Origin: Cryptomeria japonica
Taxonomy: Eukaryota; Streptophyta; Pinopsida; Cupressales; Cupressaceae
Direction of reading: 5' to 3'
DNA length: 64,000 bases
Assembly: GCF_030272615.1 (NCBI RefSeq)
Contig: NC_081413.1
Coordinates: 447,250,538 to 447,314,537 of the forward strand
The position numbers and the translations under genes were made by a program. Shown one piece after another: positions 1-12,102 of the stretch. The notes under the pieces were generated by a model, which worked only from the letters and a program-made list of their open reading frames with translations, was not told the DNA's origin and did not search any database. Position 1 is the stretch's first letter. The number at the start of each line of letters is the position of its first letter.

Positions 1-2272
1 GGGACATCTCATAACACTAGCATATATGAGGAAAACCCAAGATGGGAAAACCCTTGGTGAGCAGTGCTACTGGAGTCTACTACTCCAATCCAGCCTCACA
101 ATGAAAACACTATTACAAATTTTAGGGCACCAACCCAAGGAGCACCAACCCCTAACTTTTGGGCACCAACCCAAGGAGCTACAACCCCTAACTTTAGGGC
201 ACCAACCCAAGGAGCACCAAGCTACAACTCAGTGAACACAAAGATATCTTTAATTGCAAAAGAGTTTGACTTGTTACAAGTGAATCTTGCAACCTTGTCA
301 TATATCTTACTCTGTCGATGAGATACTTTCTCTTCTACACTGACTCACTTCTCTTGCTTCTCTTTACCTGCTACTTCGCTGCTAGTAAGCCTTACCATTT
401 CATCTCTCTTTTGTTCTGCTCTCACTAAATCTCCTCCTTACCACTCTACTCTTTATCGGTACTAACACTTTGTTGGTTCTCTCTCTACCTTCTCTGTAGC
501 CTCCTTCACTTCTTCTCGACTGGTATGAACACTACCAATTCTTCTCTCTAGGCAGTTGAATACTTCAACTAGGTTCTCCCTCTTTCTCACTCACTTCTCT
601 CAAATGGTCGTTGAGCACTTGGCTGACTTTATCTTACTTGCAAAAGTATCCCACTTCATAGTAGCACAATAATCTTCTATCCATTAGCCCTTCTTTTCTT
701 TGGTCTTCATACTTATTGCCTAGACTTCCCGCCAAAAACCAATTCAAAATCTGGATAGTTAGGGTTTCCATACCATCATCGAGGCAAACCAAATCCAATT
801 AGATCTTTCTCAATCTGATCTTCTTGATATCCAACTACACAAGTCCGCTACCAATGCACCTTCTAGAACAAACCTTCCATCTTCAGTAACCTGCAAACAA
901 TCTATCAGCATACATCTTGGTCAATCTCCATTAATGCCTCTACTGTTTCCTTCTCGAGGTCTTCTAATAGTCTGATCTTTTTTCTTTGATTTAGGCACCA
1001 AAAACTGCCCGATTCTTCTCTATTGTTGATTCTTCCTCAAGCCACATGCTTCTGACCCAATCCACAAATCATGGGATCCACTTTTAGTGCACACCTATCG
1101 AGACACCTAACTCCACATGACACTTCACCAACCTCTAGGAGCTTGCCACTTTGATCCCATGTGGTATCCACATCAACCATCTCTTAACTTGATGTTTTCA
1201 TTCAGTCTAGATAGGATCATCGATCAACCACCCTACCAGTTCCTCTTCTCTTCCAATTTCCTAACCCAACTGGTCTTACTTACTGTACCAATTACCTCAT
1301 CATATATGACCTTATCTTGAACTATCGATGGAACTCTCAAACCAGTCAATAGACAGGTAAATCCAAAATATTCTCATTCCCACAAGTGGTAAGTCTCTAG
1401 CATCTGCACCTTGCTTATATAACCAGTGGAATTACATATCAGTTACCACTCTTGATGACACCATGTCATCAACCTTCACAAGACTCCATCTTCAATTAGG
1501 TCTTTCTACTTCAGATTGCATCTTCTTGGCCTTTCCTTTCTTCCTGATCAATCTTGTTCATTCCTCTATCAGTTTGTCAAGGTGAAAAACACTTCACACT
1601 TCCATTGTACGAGCATCTCACCATGTCTTCTCTTTCAGTCTAGTGCAAAACCCTGATCTCATGCTCCTAAAGGCATTCCCTCAATTCACCGGTAGATCTG
1701 GTGTGATACTTCAAGTGCTTTCCTTTACATCTTCACTCTTATCTCACCAAAAAATACTGAACTCAATGCATAATAGGAGATAACATCCACTTACTTGGTG
1801 GAGTAACACCTTGTCTTCTGCATCCTGTAATGCTCTTCAAGTGGCTTCCTTGTTTGTGTTGTTTGTGCAGTTTCTCTTCAACCAAACACATGTGAACTAA
1901 TGTGAGCATATTTACTGTTAGTCATTTCTTCTCATAATGACCGCATCTTCATCTAGTGGGAGTCCCATTGTTCTACAACCTTACAGACCCATTCATTCTT
2001 TTCTTCCAGTGTTTATGTGATTCAGGTAACATTTTGCCTATTCATCAAAAACAACTGCTCAACCATATCTCTATCTCATCACACAAGTCAGGCACTGACT
2101 CATGTACTGGTGACTCTTGAGGTTATCTTCCTTACCTTACTAGTGTTTTGCAACACAATGTGATATCCAAGATATCACATCTTGTACTCCTTCATAGATG
2201 TGTTGCACATACATCTCTACTATCGGTGGTCATCCCATACCTGTTGGCATCAATGACAATACAATGCCAACA
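1..2272 (-). mobile_element. Inverted copia LTR (A'), family of copia A; continues left of window
   Basis: Read on the - strand, this stretch follows the LTR of copia A (8450-10238): matching landmarks include the poly-A-like GAGGAAAACCCA block near 26-60, the CCAAAAACCAATTCAAA block near 732, and the terminal CAATGACAATACAATGCCAACA-like end (shown here in two parts: CAATGACAATACAATG, then CCAACA) at 2251-2272. The LTR start on the - strand is therefore at 2272, and its last 200 bases or so lie left of the window. The internal part of this element must be to the left, or it is a solo LTR, because 2273 onward is copia A. Identity is moderate by eye. It has no coding capacity; short ORFs here are chance. 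Confidence 0.8.
121..228. repeat. 36-bp tandem repeat, three copies
   Basis: Units start at 121, 157 and 193, each reading TTTAGGGCACCAACCCAAGG followed by AGCACCAACCCCTAAC with a few changes. It lies inside the inverted LTR and corresponds to the variable GTTGGTGCTCC-rich part of the other LTR copies (near 2580-2650 and 9860-9940). Confidence 0.9.
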
Positions 2273-2937
2273 CAAACTGATAGAGTGAGCATATAATGTA
2301 GAGGTGACAATCTTGAAGAAGGAGTACCTTATAGAGAGTGACCAAGTGTGATTTGAATTCAAGAGAATAGAGGGAGAGAATATTAAGGAGAGTTAGAACC
2401 AGCAGGAAGGCTAAGTTGCAGCATATGTTGAGTTGATATAGACCAGTGATATAGAAACCGATAGTGCAAACCTTTAAATGGTTGCAAAACTTCATTTGTA
2501 TTAAGGATCTCATTTGTACAACTGAGTTTTTAATATTATTTACACTGAGTAGGTGCTTAGTGCAGGGTTTGTAGCCTATAAATTATGTAGGGGTTGGTGC
2601 TCCTTTGAGCTGATGCTCATAAATCAGGGGTTGGTGCCCTAAAATTTGTAATTAGATCTTTTCATTGTGAGGCTTGATTGGAGTAGATCTCGAGCAACTA
2701 TTCTCACCAAGGTTTTTCCCACTCTGGGTTTTCCTCATACATCTATTGTTATGTGTTGCATCTTCATGTGTGTGATGTATTAATCCTTTTGTTCTTTCTC
2801 CTACACACACTATTTGCATTCCCTTGGTAACTGGTCTGCATCTTGTGTATGTCATATTGAACTGGTATAGCTCTAATTAAGTAAAACTATTCAAATAATT
2901 AATTCACCCCCCTCTTAGTGATTCATTGTGCCCAACA
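2273..2937 (+). repeat. 5' LTR of copia A, right-hand part only
   Basis: The sequence from AAACTGATAGAGTGAGCAT (2274) onward aligns with the 3' LTR from about 9501 (AACTGACGGAGTGAGCAT), and both end TTCACCCCCCTC...CCAACA. The left edge is an abrupt junction with the inverted LTR. Confidence 0.85.
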
Positions 2938-2939
2938 AT

Positions 2940-2951
2940 TGGTATCAAAGC
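2940..2951 (+). other. Primer binding site of copia A
   Basis: TGGTATCAAAGC lies two bases after the LTR end CCAACA (2937). It matches, with one change, the initiator tRNA-Met primer site usual in plant copia elements (TGGTATCAGAGC). Confidence 0.9.
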
Positions 2952-3003
2952 CTAGGTACCCTATTTTGTCAAAGAATTCTCTAGCTAGGGTAGACCCTGT
3001 CAA

Positions 3004-5200
3004 GTGTTCATAATGATAAGAAATGAATCAGCCTCCTCAAAAGCCCCTATGTTTGATGGTGTCAACTATTCCTTTTGGAGTAGAATAATGGAGACCTATT
3101 TGTCCTCTCTAGGTTGTGATGTATGGATATTGGTTGTGAATGGGTATACCATCCCTAATAATCCTCCTACTGATCCACATGCTATGAAGGAATATGAGAA
3201 CAATGCTAAGGAAAAGAATGCTATTTTGAGTGGACTATCTGATAATGAGCTTGTTAAGGTCATGCACTGCTCATCTGCCAAAGCAACTTGGGATAAATTG
3301 CATAAAGTATTTGAAGGCGATGCTAAATTCAAGGAAGCCAAGTTACAGACATTGAGAGAACAACTTGAGGGTTTGAAGATGAGAGATGAAGAGAAGATTG
3401 TTGATTATCTCCAAAGGATTGATGAAACAACAAACACTATTAGAGGGCTTGGAGAATAAATAAAAGATGAGGTGGTAGTGAAGAAAGTACTTAGATCCCT
3501 TACACCTAAGTATGATACAAAGGTTTTTGCAATAGAAGAAGAAAAATATTTGAAAGTCTTTACAATGGATGAGTTGTATGGTTCTCTAACTGCATATGAA
3601 ATGAGGACTGTCGGTATTGAGGCCATGAAGAAAGAAGTGACATTCAAAACATCAAAAAAAGGAAAAGAAGAGTCTACTCATGATGAAACTGGTCAAGACT
3701 CTGATGATAACATGGAAAATTTTGTCAGAAGACTCGAGACGGGTTCAGGAAAATACAAAGGCAAGCTACCCCTAAAATGTTTCAACTATGGAAAGATTGG
3801 ACATTTCCTACCAATTGTCCCTATGGTGATAGGAATGAAGATGATAAATTGAGTGGTAGAAGATCATATGGTAAAGATAGGAAGAAGAATGTCTACTAGT
3901 ATGGTAGAAGAGGAAACCAGAAGCAGACTAACATCTACACACATGAAAATGATACCATAGATGAGGAGAGTGTCTCAGATGACTATTGTAGTGAAAATGA
4001 TGTCAATGAAACCCTTTTCATGGCCCAAGAGTTTCCAGTACCTTAAGAAGGAGAAGAGGAAGAGAAAGAGGGAGAAGTAGATCTTGAAGCAGAGCTTATC
4101 AGTGCCTTGGAAGAGATGAAGAAAACAAGAAGAAATCTGAAGAAGGTGAAAAAGGTTGCAGCTGAAGAATAAGAGATGTTGGAGAAATCTCTTGAAGAGT
4201 CTAAGAAAACAATTGCAAATCTAAAACTTCAATTGGAAGAATCCAAGAGGATCTATGAAGTTACTATCACTGCTTTGAGTTAAAAGGAGAAGGAGCATCA
4301 AAACCTAGAAGAAGAAATTGTCAATCTCCGAAAGGAATTAGATAAAAGGAAGGAAGAAATGAAAGTGAGAAGCAAATATGAAGGCAACACTGAAGCCTTA
4401 GACAAGATGTTGAGCTAAAAAAAACAATCTAAAGATACCAGTGGCTTAGGATTTGAAGAGGGTTAAAGTTAAAATAGAAAAGACACATCCAATAAGGAGA
4501 TACTATTTACTTCTTCAAATGAAAGCAAAGAGAAGAAGACATTAATGGTAAGCAAAGATACTGGTAAGAAGACATATGAAGATATTGTCAAGAATCGTCA
4601 CACAAATCGGTATGCACAATCAATGAACCAAAAACCATACTTAATGCACCGACATGTAGATACAAGGAGAAATGGAAGAGATAATCATGAAGGATTCACC
4701 AGAGTTAGAAGCATGAAAGGAATACCCCCAGTGAGGCAGTCATTTGCAGGACCAAGACAATCTAACTAGTATGTTCCAAACTTTCATGGTTATTGTCACT
4801 GGTGTAATAAGTTCGGTCATAGAATGGTAGACTATAGGAAAACGATTGTAAATCCTAGTTATTAGAGTAGAAACTCATTTGTTGCATTACAAGATACAAA
4901 TGTCACTTGCTACAATTGCAATGAGTTTGGTCATAAGAGTTATGAGTGTAGGAGAAGTGTGCAGATGTCCTACAAGAATGCTTTGGATACATCTTTCAAT
5001 ACTAATGTAAAATGTTATAAGTGTCAAAATTTTGGTCACATAGCAAGGAATTGTGAGATTAGAATTGGTAAGAAAAAGAAAACTGTACCGGATCAGAAGA
5101 TGGAGAGTAAACTGGAACACAAGATGACATAAGAGGAGAAGACATAAGAGAAATAGGTTTGGATAGAGAAGGAGAAGAGAAAGATAGTGTCAAGCTTAAT
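3004..5200 (+). pseudogene. gag: Copia A gag (UBN2-type Gag with zinc knuckles), broken
   Basis: Gag would form the particle that packages the RNA. The N-terminal part (3004-3459, then 3472-3852 in the same frame after one TAA) has the copia Gag pattern: FDGVNYSFWSRIMETYL near the start and KATWDKLHKVFEG in the middle. A first knuckle at about 3776-3820 (CFNYGKIGHF) has lost its second Cys and a base. A Glu/Lys-rich coiled-coil stretch follows (about 4040-4440) with several stops. Three more CCHC-type knuckles are readable at about 4792-4845, 4909-4953 (CYNCNEFGHKSYEC) and 5013-5056 (CYKCQNFGHIARNC). Four knuckles is more than usual for copia Gag. The ORF is not functional. Confidence 0.85.
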
Positions 5201-5224
5201 TGTGCAGACTGCTCTACATGTTTA

Positions 5225-5580
5225 AAGGAAGAATTTATGGGTAGTTGATAGTGGTTGCTCAAATCACATGACTAGAGACAAGAAATTTTTTATCAAGCTT
5301 CATGATTGGAATGGTGGTTCTGTTTGTTTTGGTGACAACTCCTCCATCAAGATTAAAGGTCGTGGTACATTGAATATTGATGACAAGCTTAAGGCTCATG
5401 ATGTGTACTACATGGAAGGATTGAAGTATAATCTATTGAGTGTAAGTCAGATGTGTGACAAAGGGTACAAGCTCACATTTGATGCTACTGGTTGTCAAAT
5501 AAGAAAGTAGATTACCAGTCAAGTTGTGGCAGAAGGAAAGAGAACAAATCGTAATGTCTACAATCTGAGGGAATGCTATG
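5225..5580 (+). pseudogene. Copia A aspartic protease
   Basis: LWVVDSGCSNHMTRDKKFF at about 5232-5290 contains the DSG catalytic triplet in the usual copia DSGCS context. It is followed by FGDNSSIKIKGRGTLNI and the YNLLSVSQMCDKGYKLTF block, which marks the end of the protease and the start of the pre-integrase segment. The continuous frame runs 5268-5510 and is then cut by TAG. It sits directly after the gag knuckles as expected. Confidence 0.88.
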
Positions 5581-5599
5581 AGTCCTAATGTATGATGGG

Positions 5600-6690
5600 A
5601 TAGGTTGATGAAAGCTGGTTGTGGCACCAGAGATTAGGCCATGTGGGCTTTGACAATCTCGTGAAGATAAGCAATAGCCAGTATGTAAGAAATATTCCAC
5701 AAATAACTAAACCAACAAGTACCTTTTGTGATGAATGCATCAGAGGCAAGCAAATTAGAGAGCTGCAAAATAAAAGAGTATAATACCTCAAGACCTCTAG
5801 AGTTAGTACATATAGATTTTTGTGGACCATCAAGGACAAGGGATATGACCGGTGAGAGATACTTCAAGCTATTCATTAATGACTACTCAAGGATGACTTG
5901 GGTGACATTTTTGCATGAAAAACCACAAACATTTGATAGATTCAAGATTTTTAGAAGGATGGTTGAAAATGACAGTGGGCATCGCTTAAAGTATTTAAGA
6001 TCAGATCGGGGTGGAGAATATTCTTCAAGTGAGTTTATTTACTACTATGAGAAACATGGAATCCAGAGACAATATTCAGTAGCAAGAACACTATAGCAGA
6101 ATGGTGTGGTAGAAAGGAAGAATATGACAGTAAAGGAAATGGCTAGAACAATGTTAAATGAGGCTAGCATACCAGATACATACTGGAAAGAAGAAATTTA
6201 TACTGTTGTCTATACATTAAACTGAGTATAGCTAAGAGTAAATAGTAGAAATACTCCCTATAAGTTATGGTACAACTGAAAACCATCACTCAAGCATTTT
6301 AGAGTGTTTGCAATTGAGTGCTTCATCAAGAGAGATGTAGATGGATTAGGAAGTTTTGATTCCAAAAGTGACGAAGGAATCTTCTTGGGTTACTCAACCA
6401 AGAGAAAAGCCTACAAATACTACAACAAGAATTTGAGAAAAATGGTTGATAGTATAAATGTGAGAATAAATGAATACCTACGTAAGAAAGAATCTACACT
6501 GACACCCTATATTGATGTTTCAGACAATGAGCATGAAGATCAATCTAAAAATGGACTAGTAGAGGAAGCACCAAGCAAGAACTCCAACCGGTATGTGCAG
6601 AAGAACCATCCGGAAGAACATATCATAGGAGATAAAAATGAAGGTGTACAAAATAGAAGAAGACGAGCCCATAATGATGAGTAGGTAAAT
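5600..6690 (+). pseudogene. Copia A integrase (zinc-binding, catalytic core and C-terminal part)
   Basis: The pre-integrase zinc domain shows WLWHQRLGHVGF and CDECIRGKQ (His-His-Cys-Cys) at about 5610-5755. The catalytic core follows: first Asp in VHIDFCGPSRTRDMTGE (about 5810), second Asp in LRSDRGGEYSS (about 6000), and Glu in QNGVVERKN (about 6100). A TAG lies just before QNGVVE. The C-terminal region has FDSKSDEGIFLGYSTKRKAY at about 6356-6415, a standard copia integrase signature. Stops near 6094 and 6223 break it. Confidence 0.88.
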
Positions 6691-6699
6691 TACTACCTC

Positions 6700-7430
6700 A
6701 TGACAGAACTTGAACCCAAAACTTTTGATGAAGCTAGAAAAAGTGAGAAATGGGTATATGCCATGGATGAAGAGTTGACACAAATTGAGAAGAATTAAAC
6801 ATGGGAACTTATTCCTAGACCGGCAGACAAGAATGTCATAGGTACCAAGTGGGTCTACCAGGATAAGATGAATGAAGAAGGAAAGATAATCTGACATAAA
6901 GCAAGGTTAGTTTGCAAAGGGTATGCTCAAGTGGAAGGTATTGACTTCGAAGAAACCTTTGCACCAGTTGCTAGGTTAGAGGCAATAAGAACATTTTTAG
7001 CTTTCTCTACCTATAAAGGTTACAAATTCTACCAAATGGACGTCAAATATGTCTTTTTGAATGGTAACCTTGAAGAAGAGGTATATATGGAACAACCAAA
7101 GGGTTATGTTTTACATGATGATGAGAGTTTTGTATGTCGATTGAAGAAAGTCTTTTATGGTTTGAAGAAGGCTCCTAGAGTATGGTATTCTTGATTGGAT
7201 AAATATTTGAACGAGAAAGGATTCCACAAAGGGAATGCAGACAATAACTTGTATGTCAAGGTAAATGGAGATCACATGATTATAGTGGTTGTATATGTGG
7301 ATGATATTATCTTTAGTGGAGACAAGGACATCATGTGCAAATAATTTGCAGATTAGATGAAGATAGAATTTGAGATGTCTATGCTGGGCGAGTTGTTCTA
7401 TTTTCTTGGTTTGCAGATCTCACAATAAGA
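6700..7430 (+). pseudogene. Copia A reverse transcriptase (RVT_2 type)
   Basis: Copies RNA into DNA in an active element. Visible motifs: [55 protein letters not shown], the first catalytic Asp in [37 protein letters not shown], and VVYVDDIIFSG with the YVDD box at 7293-7304. Stops occur at about 6796, 6892, 7192 and 7342. The longest clean piece is 6931-7194. The catalytic Asp residues themselves survive. Confidence 0.9.
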
Positions 7431-7439
7431 GAAAGGAAT

Positions 7440-8230
7440 TTTCATCTCCCAAACCAGGTATGCGAATGACATGTTGAAGAAATTTCAAATGGAGGACAAA
7501 AAACCGATAAGTACTCCCATGGTTCCTGCTTGTAAGTTGAGCAAACTAGATGAGTCACCAGAAGTTGAGAAAACATTGTATAGGTACATGATTAGTAGTC
7601 TAGACTAGATATTGTACAAGTTGTTTTCATGGCAGCAAGATTCCAAGTTGCTCCTAAGAAGTCTCACCTAAATGCAGTGAGAAGAATCTTTAGGTATCTG
7701 CAAGGAACTATCAACTATGGCCTATGGTATCCAAAGAAAGGAGACTTCTCTTTGTAGGCTTATACTGATGCAGATTGGGCAAGAAGTATTGATGACCAGA
7801 AAAGTACAAGTGGATGTTCTTTCTACTTAGGAGACTGGTTAGTATCATGGCACACCAAGAAGCAAGACTCGGTTTTATTATCCACTATTGAGGTTGAATA
7901 TATAGTTGCTGCTACATGTTGCTCACAAGTGTTATGAATGAAGTAGGCATTAGAGGACATACAGGTGGAGATATTGGATCCTATACTGATTCAGTGTGAT
8001 AACTTAAGTGCAATCAACATCTCCAAGAATCCAGTCATGCACTCAAGAACAAAACACATTGCAATCAAGTATCACTTTTTGAGGGAGAAGGTATCAGGCA
8101 AGTAGGTCATAGTTGAATATGTTTCAACTGGTGAGCAGAATGCTGACATATTTACCAAGACACTTCCTTTAGGTCCATTCGAGTACTTAAGAGAAAATAG
8201 GGGAGTTGTCCCACCATCTAAAAACACTTA
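7440..8230 (+). pseudogene. Copia A RNase H
   Basis: Typical copia C-terminal pol: YTDADWARSIDDQKSTSGCS (about 7760), STIEVEYIVAATCCSQ (about 7885), [20 protein letters not shown] (about 8000), and VEYVSTGEQNADIFTKTLPL (about 8110-8170). The Asp, Glu and Asp catalytic positions are readable. Several TAG stops and a small deletion break the frame. A spacer of about 200 bases separates it from the polypurine tract. Confidence 0.88.
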
Positions 8231-8436
8231 AATGCATAGGAGAATGTATGATTTAGGGAGAGTCAATCTTTATTACTCTCTTATGACTCTTGAATCATGA
8301 ATCATGGACATAGGGGGAGATTGTGTCCTAACTGAGTGTAGCCAAGGAAGAGAGTATTGGTGTCAGACTAAGGTTCCCTTTGCCATTGTTGTCAAATGGG
8401 GGGAGAAACTAGAATAGATAATGTTGACATCAATGC

Positions 8437-8449
8437 CAAAGGGGGAGAT
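8437..8449 (+). other. Polypurine tract of copia A
   Basis: AAAGGGGGAGATT lies immediately before the 3' LTR start TGTTGGTATTG (8450), so it should prime plus-strand DNA. The same tract borders the LTRs of copia B and copia C on the other strand. Confidence 0.92.
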
Positions 8450-10238
8450 TGTTGGTATTGAGTTGTCATTGATGTCAACTGATATTGCAAGCCATCAGTA
8501 GAGGTATATGAACCTTGTATGAAGAAGATTCATCCAACATAAGGAAGATTAACATGAAGACTTGTCAACCAGTATGGTGGAAGACAAGTAGGTATTAAGA
8601 CTCTTAGTGACATCATTGGTAAGAGGTGAAATAAAGTTGTGTGTTGACATGAAAAGTTGTAACTGGTATAAAAGATGGTTGTTTGCTTGTGATAATGTTT
8701 GTGATAAAGAGGCAGAGTGACAAAGAGATCACCAACCACTAGAGGTAAAGTTGTGCTACTAGTGTAGTGAACACTGCTAGTTAGCAGCAGGAGAAGCTCT
8801 CACTAGTAAGGGCTTGTGTCGATATGATTTTGTTGAATGTTCAAGTTTAAACTGACCTTTATCAATGAGTTGAGTGTATGGTGATGTGATGCTACATGGA
8901 GCTGAGGTGGGGAGCATGAAGAGGTTGGTGAAGTTTCCTTCGACATGGTTGTTGGAGCAATTAGTTGATATTAAATAAAACAACCATAAATCATGGGTCG
9001 ATAACAAATTGATGTGGCTCAAGGAAGAATGAATGACAAACAAAGATTAGGAAGTTGTTGGTGCCTAGATTGAAACAAGGAAATCAGATTGCAAGAGGAC
9101 CATGAAAAGGAAATAGTTGGGTCATAAATGAGTCGATGGGTTTCAAGGCTAGAAATCATGGTCAGGTTTACTATTTTTGGTAAACATATTTTGGAGAGAT
9201 GAAAAATGCATGATGGCTTATTCCTCCAATGGAGGTGTTTGATCCAAGGCAAATCTAATCAGATTGGATGTAGATTTGGTCAGAAGAAGGAAACCCTAGC
9301 CACCCTTTGTTTGAATTGGTTTTTGGCATGAAAACTTCAGTTTAAATATGATGACCTAGGATAGATAGTTGTGTTGTTGTAAAAAGGGAAAAGAAGAGAG
9401 TGAAATTATTATCTGAGAGCTGAAGAGAAAAACACTTGAAGTGTTTGTGAGTGAAGATTGTATCAGTAAGAAGAAGCAGGGTAAACTGGTGTAAGGAACA
9501 AACTGACGGAGTGAGCATAGAATGGAGAGGTGACAAATTGGAAGAAGAAACACCTGATAAAGAGTGACCAAGTGCAATTTGAATTTAGCATAATAGAGGG
9601 AGAGAAGATTAAGAAGAGTTATAATCAACAGGAAGGCTAAGTTGCAGGGTATGTTGAGTTGATATAGATCGGTACGATAGAAACCAATAGTCCAAAGCCT
9701 TAAAAGGTTGTAAAACTTTATTAGCAGCAAGGACCTCATTTGTATATATGAGTTTTTCATATTCTTTACACTGAGTAGGTGCTTAGTGTAAGGGTTGTAG
9801 CTCCTTTAGGTTGAGTAGGTGCTTAGTGCAGGGGCTGTATCTCCTTTAGGTTGTAGCCTATAAATTGTGTAGGGGTTGGTGCTCCTTTGATTTTATGCTC
9901 ATAAATCAGGGATTGGTGCTTCTTGGGTTGCTACCCTAAAATTTTTAATTAGATCTTTCCATTGTGAGGCTGAATTGGAGCAGAAGATCTCCAACAACTA
10001 TTCTCATCGAGGTTTTTCCCACATTGGGTTTTCCTCATACATCTGGTGTTATGTGTTGCATCTTCATGTGTGTGATGTATTAATCCTTTAGTTATTTCTC
10101 CTACACACATTGTTTGCATTGCCTTAGCAACCGGTCTACATCTTGTGTATCTCATATTGACCTATTATAGCTCCGATTAAGTAAAAACTATTAAAATCAC
10201 TGATTCACCCCCCTCTCAATGATCCATTATGTCCAACA
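8450..10238 (+). repeat. 3' LTR of copia A (1789 bp)
   Basis: Starts TGTTGGTATTG directly after the polypurine tract and ends GTCCAACA, so the ends are perfect TGTTGG/CCAACA inverted repeats. Its right-hand 735 bases pair with the 5' LTR remnant. The CACCCCCCTCTC block shortly before the end is shared in form with the other copia LTRs here. The short ORFs inside are not genes. Confidence 0.92.
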
Positions 10239-11249
10239 CAGTCCCTAAGTCCTAGAGGAATTGCCACTAACTCATCAATAAACTCAGGGAGGAATTTGGC
10301 CAATGAATGAGATTCAGTCACAAGACTGAGATCTTCTACACTTTTGGCTCCGTGAGACCAAGGTGGGTGAACCTATGCAATGTCTTATAACGTTTAGCTT
10401 CAAAACAATCTTGACATTACATGTTACAATAGATCCTCTCAATGAAAGATACTAAGGAAGATGGATAAACTCTTGGCTATGGATTTAACCTTAGTTTGTA
10501 AACATTGAAGCACTCATTGAGGAAGGGGGGGTTTCTACACTAATCCTACTCCTAAAATAGAAAGGAAATGTGGAAATGAAAGAGATTTTGATTATGAAAT
10601 GATTTTCAAAACTAAAAACAACAACCATGACCAGTGCCTTGAAAGGGTAACATAGTTTATTCTCACTTTGCATCCATACACTTTAGTAGCTTGAACTGTA
10701 ACCATATAAATATTAGCATCAATGCTTGACATCAAAACCCATTAACCTAGTTATTCTTGCAACCATACTTAAAGATACTACATACGAGAGACATTATCCA
10801 TCATCCTATTCAATCATTTTAATCTCTATTTTAAAGAGAAGAAAAAAATAGAATAAACACTAGGCTTGTTGGGACAAAACACACAATCCTTGATTGTCTA
10901 TTTCATGAATAACATTGTTACATGTGGGAGATAGAAACAAGAGAAACCAATATTTTTTTTTACATATGTAATTACGACTACTAAAAATGCAAAGCATATA
11001 CAAACTAAAAATATCATTGACTATCATTAGAAACTTTCACCCTACACATGGAAGCCTTGATCCCAGAAAAACTTGCCTTCAAAATCCTCTCAAACTGAGA
11101 AGAAGAGAAAAGATATACTTTCAAAACAAGAAGACCTAAAGAAAAACCCTAAAGGCATCTTTAGAATTGACATGTCTTCCTCTTAAGATCCATAACTTTG
11201 AAATGTTCTCTTCTTCCTTCAAAATTTGCCAAAAATGAACACTTGCACC
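10239..11249. other. No gene seen; unclassified sequence between copia A and copia B
   Basis: AT-rich, with stops in all frames and no LTR end, retroelement motif or clear tandem repeat. It may be older degraded repeat or host intergenic DNA into which both copia elements were placed. Confidence 0.6.
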
Positions 11250-12102
11250 TGTTATATTTAATGATAGTCCCAAAGACACTGAGAGGAGGGGGGGGGGGGG
11301 TGAATCAGTGTCTAACTAGTTTACAAAATAATGTAACTTATTTGAAACTTTAAAACTTAAAACATTGTACCGGCAAATAAGAATTATTGCAATAAATAGA
11401 AATAATAGAGACACCATAGAAAACACACCATAACACAAGATATTTAACAAAGAAACCTGGTGTGGGAAAAACCTTGGTGGGATTTGTGACCCACAATATT
11501 TACTCATTGGCCAATGAATAAATACTACTTACAATAGGGGCCTGCACATGTAGGGGGCCAACAGCCTAGAGCTCACTGCCAATAAAGAGTCATATTGACT
11601 AGAAAATGGATTATCAAAATCCAATACAATGTACTACTTCAAAACAACATCTCTCATGCTAGGTTCAGTATCAGTTTAAGCTCAGTCAATAACCAAAACC
11701 GGTACTAAACCTAGCATGAGAGATGTTGTTTTGAAGCAGTACATTAAAATACATCATACAAAATTATACATCATATCTCGCTCTTCTCTATCTATCATAT
11801 GCCATATTTAAAATGACCTATAAGATCTCATAAATATATGAGTCTATTACAATATACCATGTCGGCTTACAAAAGATATTTACATTAAAATACAATAAAA
11901 AAAGTTTATTCCATGTCAACCTGAGTGTCAGTATGCATTGTTGCCGATGTCGGTGTCTATCGGTGTATGTAGAAATCTATTTCCAATGCCGGTATCTACC
12001 AGTTGGTTGCTAGATGGTTTCCAGATGGTTTCTAGTTGGTTGTTAGTTGATTTCCATCAATGACAACATCAACTATTCTCATAAGAGTGTAGAATGCCAA
12101 CA
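11250..12102 (-). repeat. 3' LTR of copia B (853 bp)
   Basis: On the - strand it begins TGTTGGCATTC at 12102, directly after a GGGGGAGAT polypurine tract, and ends ATATAACA at 11250. It includes the G-run (11287-11300) that corresponds to the CACCCCCC block of related LTRs, and a GGTGTGGGAAAAACCTTGG block. There is no second copy in the window to confirm the left end. Confidence 0.78.
11628..11745. repeat. Near-perfect 45-bp inverted repeat (hairpin) within copia B LTR
   Basis: The arm at 11628-11672 (AATGTACTACTTCAAAACAA, then CATCTCTCATGCTAGG) is repeated in reverse complement at 11701-11745 with about 4 mismatches, around a 28-base loop. It is far longer than expected by chance in LTR sequence. 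Confidence 0.9.

Larger units (their letters stand above)
2273..10238 (+). mobile_element. Ty1/copia LTR retrotransposon A (decayed, 5' LTR truncated)
   Basis: A copia-order element: 5' LTR remnant, tRNA-Met-type primer site, gag with zinc knuckles, protease, integrase, RT, RNase H, polypurine tract and a complete 3' LTR. The order integrase before RT defines Ty1/copia. All coding parts carry several stops and frameshifts, so it cannot make a working polyprotein. The missing part of the 5' LTR (about the first 1050 bases by comparison with the 3' LTR) was separated by the inverted LTR at 1-2272. No target duplication can be checked because the left end is outside the window. Confidence 0.92.

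Noticed and set aside
26-321. Overlapping ORFs with GHQPKE/GAPTQGAP peptide repeats
   Set aside because: They come from the 36-bp tandem repeat in the inverted LTR; no start context or homologue.
5700-6100. Possible host kinase or enzyme gene in the open stretches of 3000-8200
   Set aside because: All open frames match copia domains in order.
11287-11300. G-run as a special G-quadruplex site
   Set aside because: It is the usual C-rich block near copia LTR ends (seen also at 2906, 10208 and 19099), so it needs no separate explanation.
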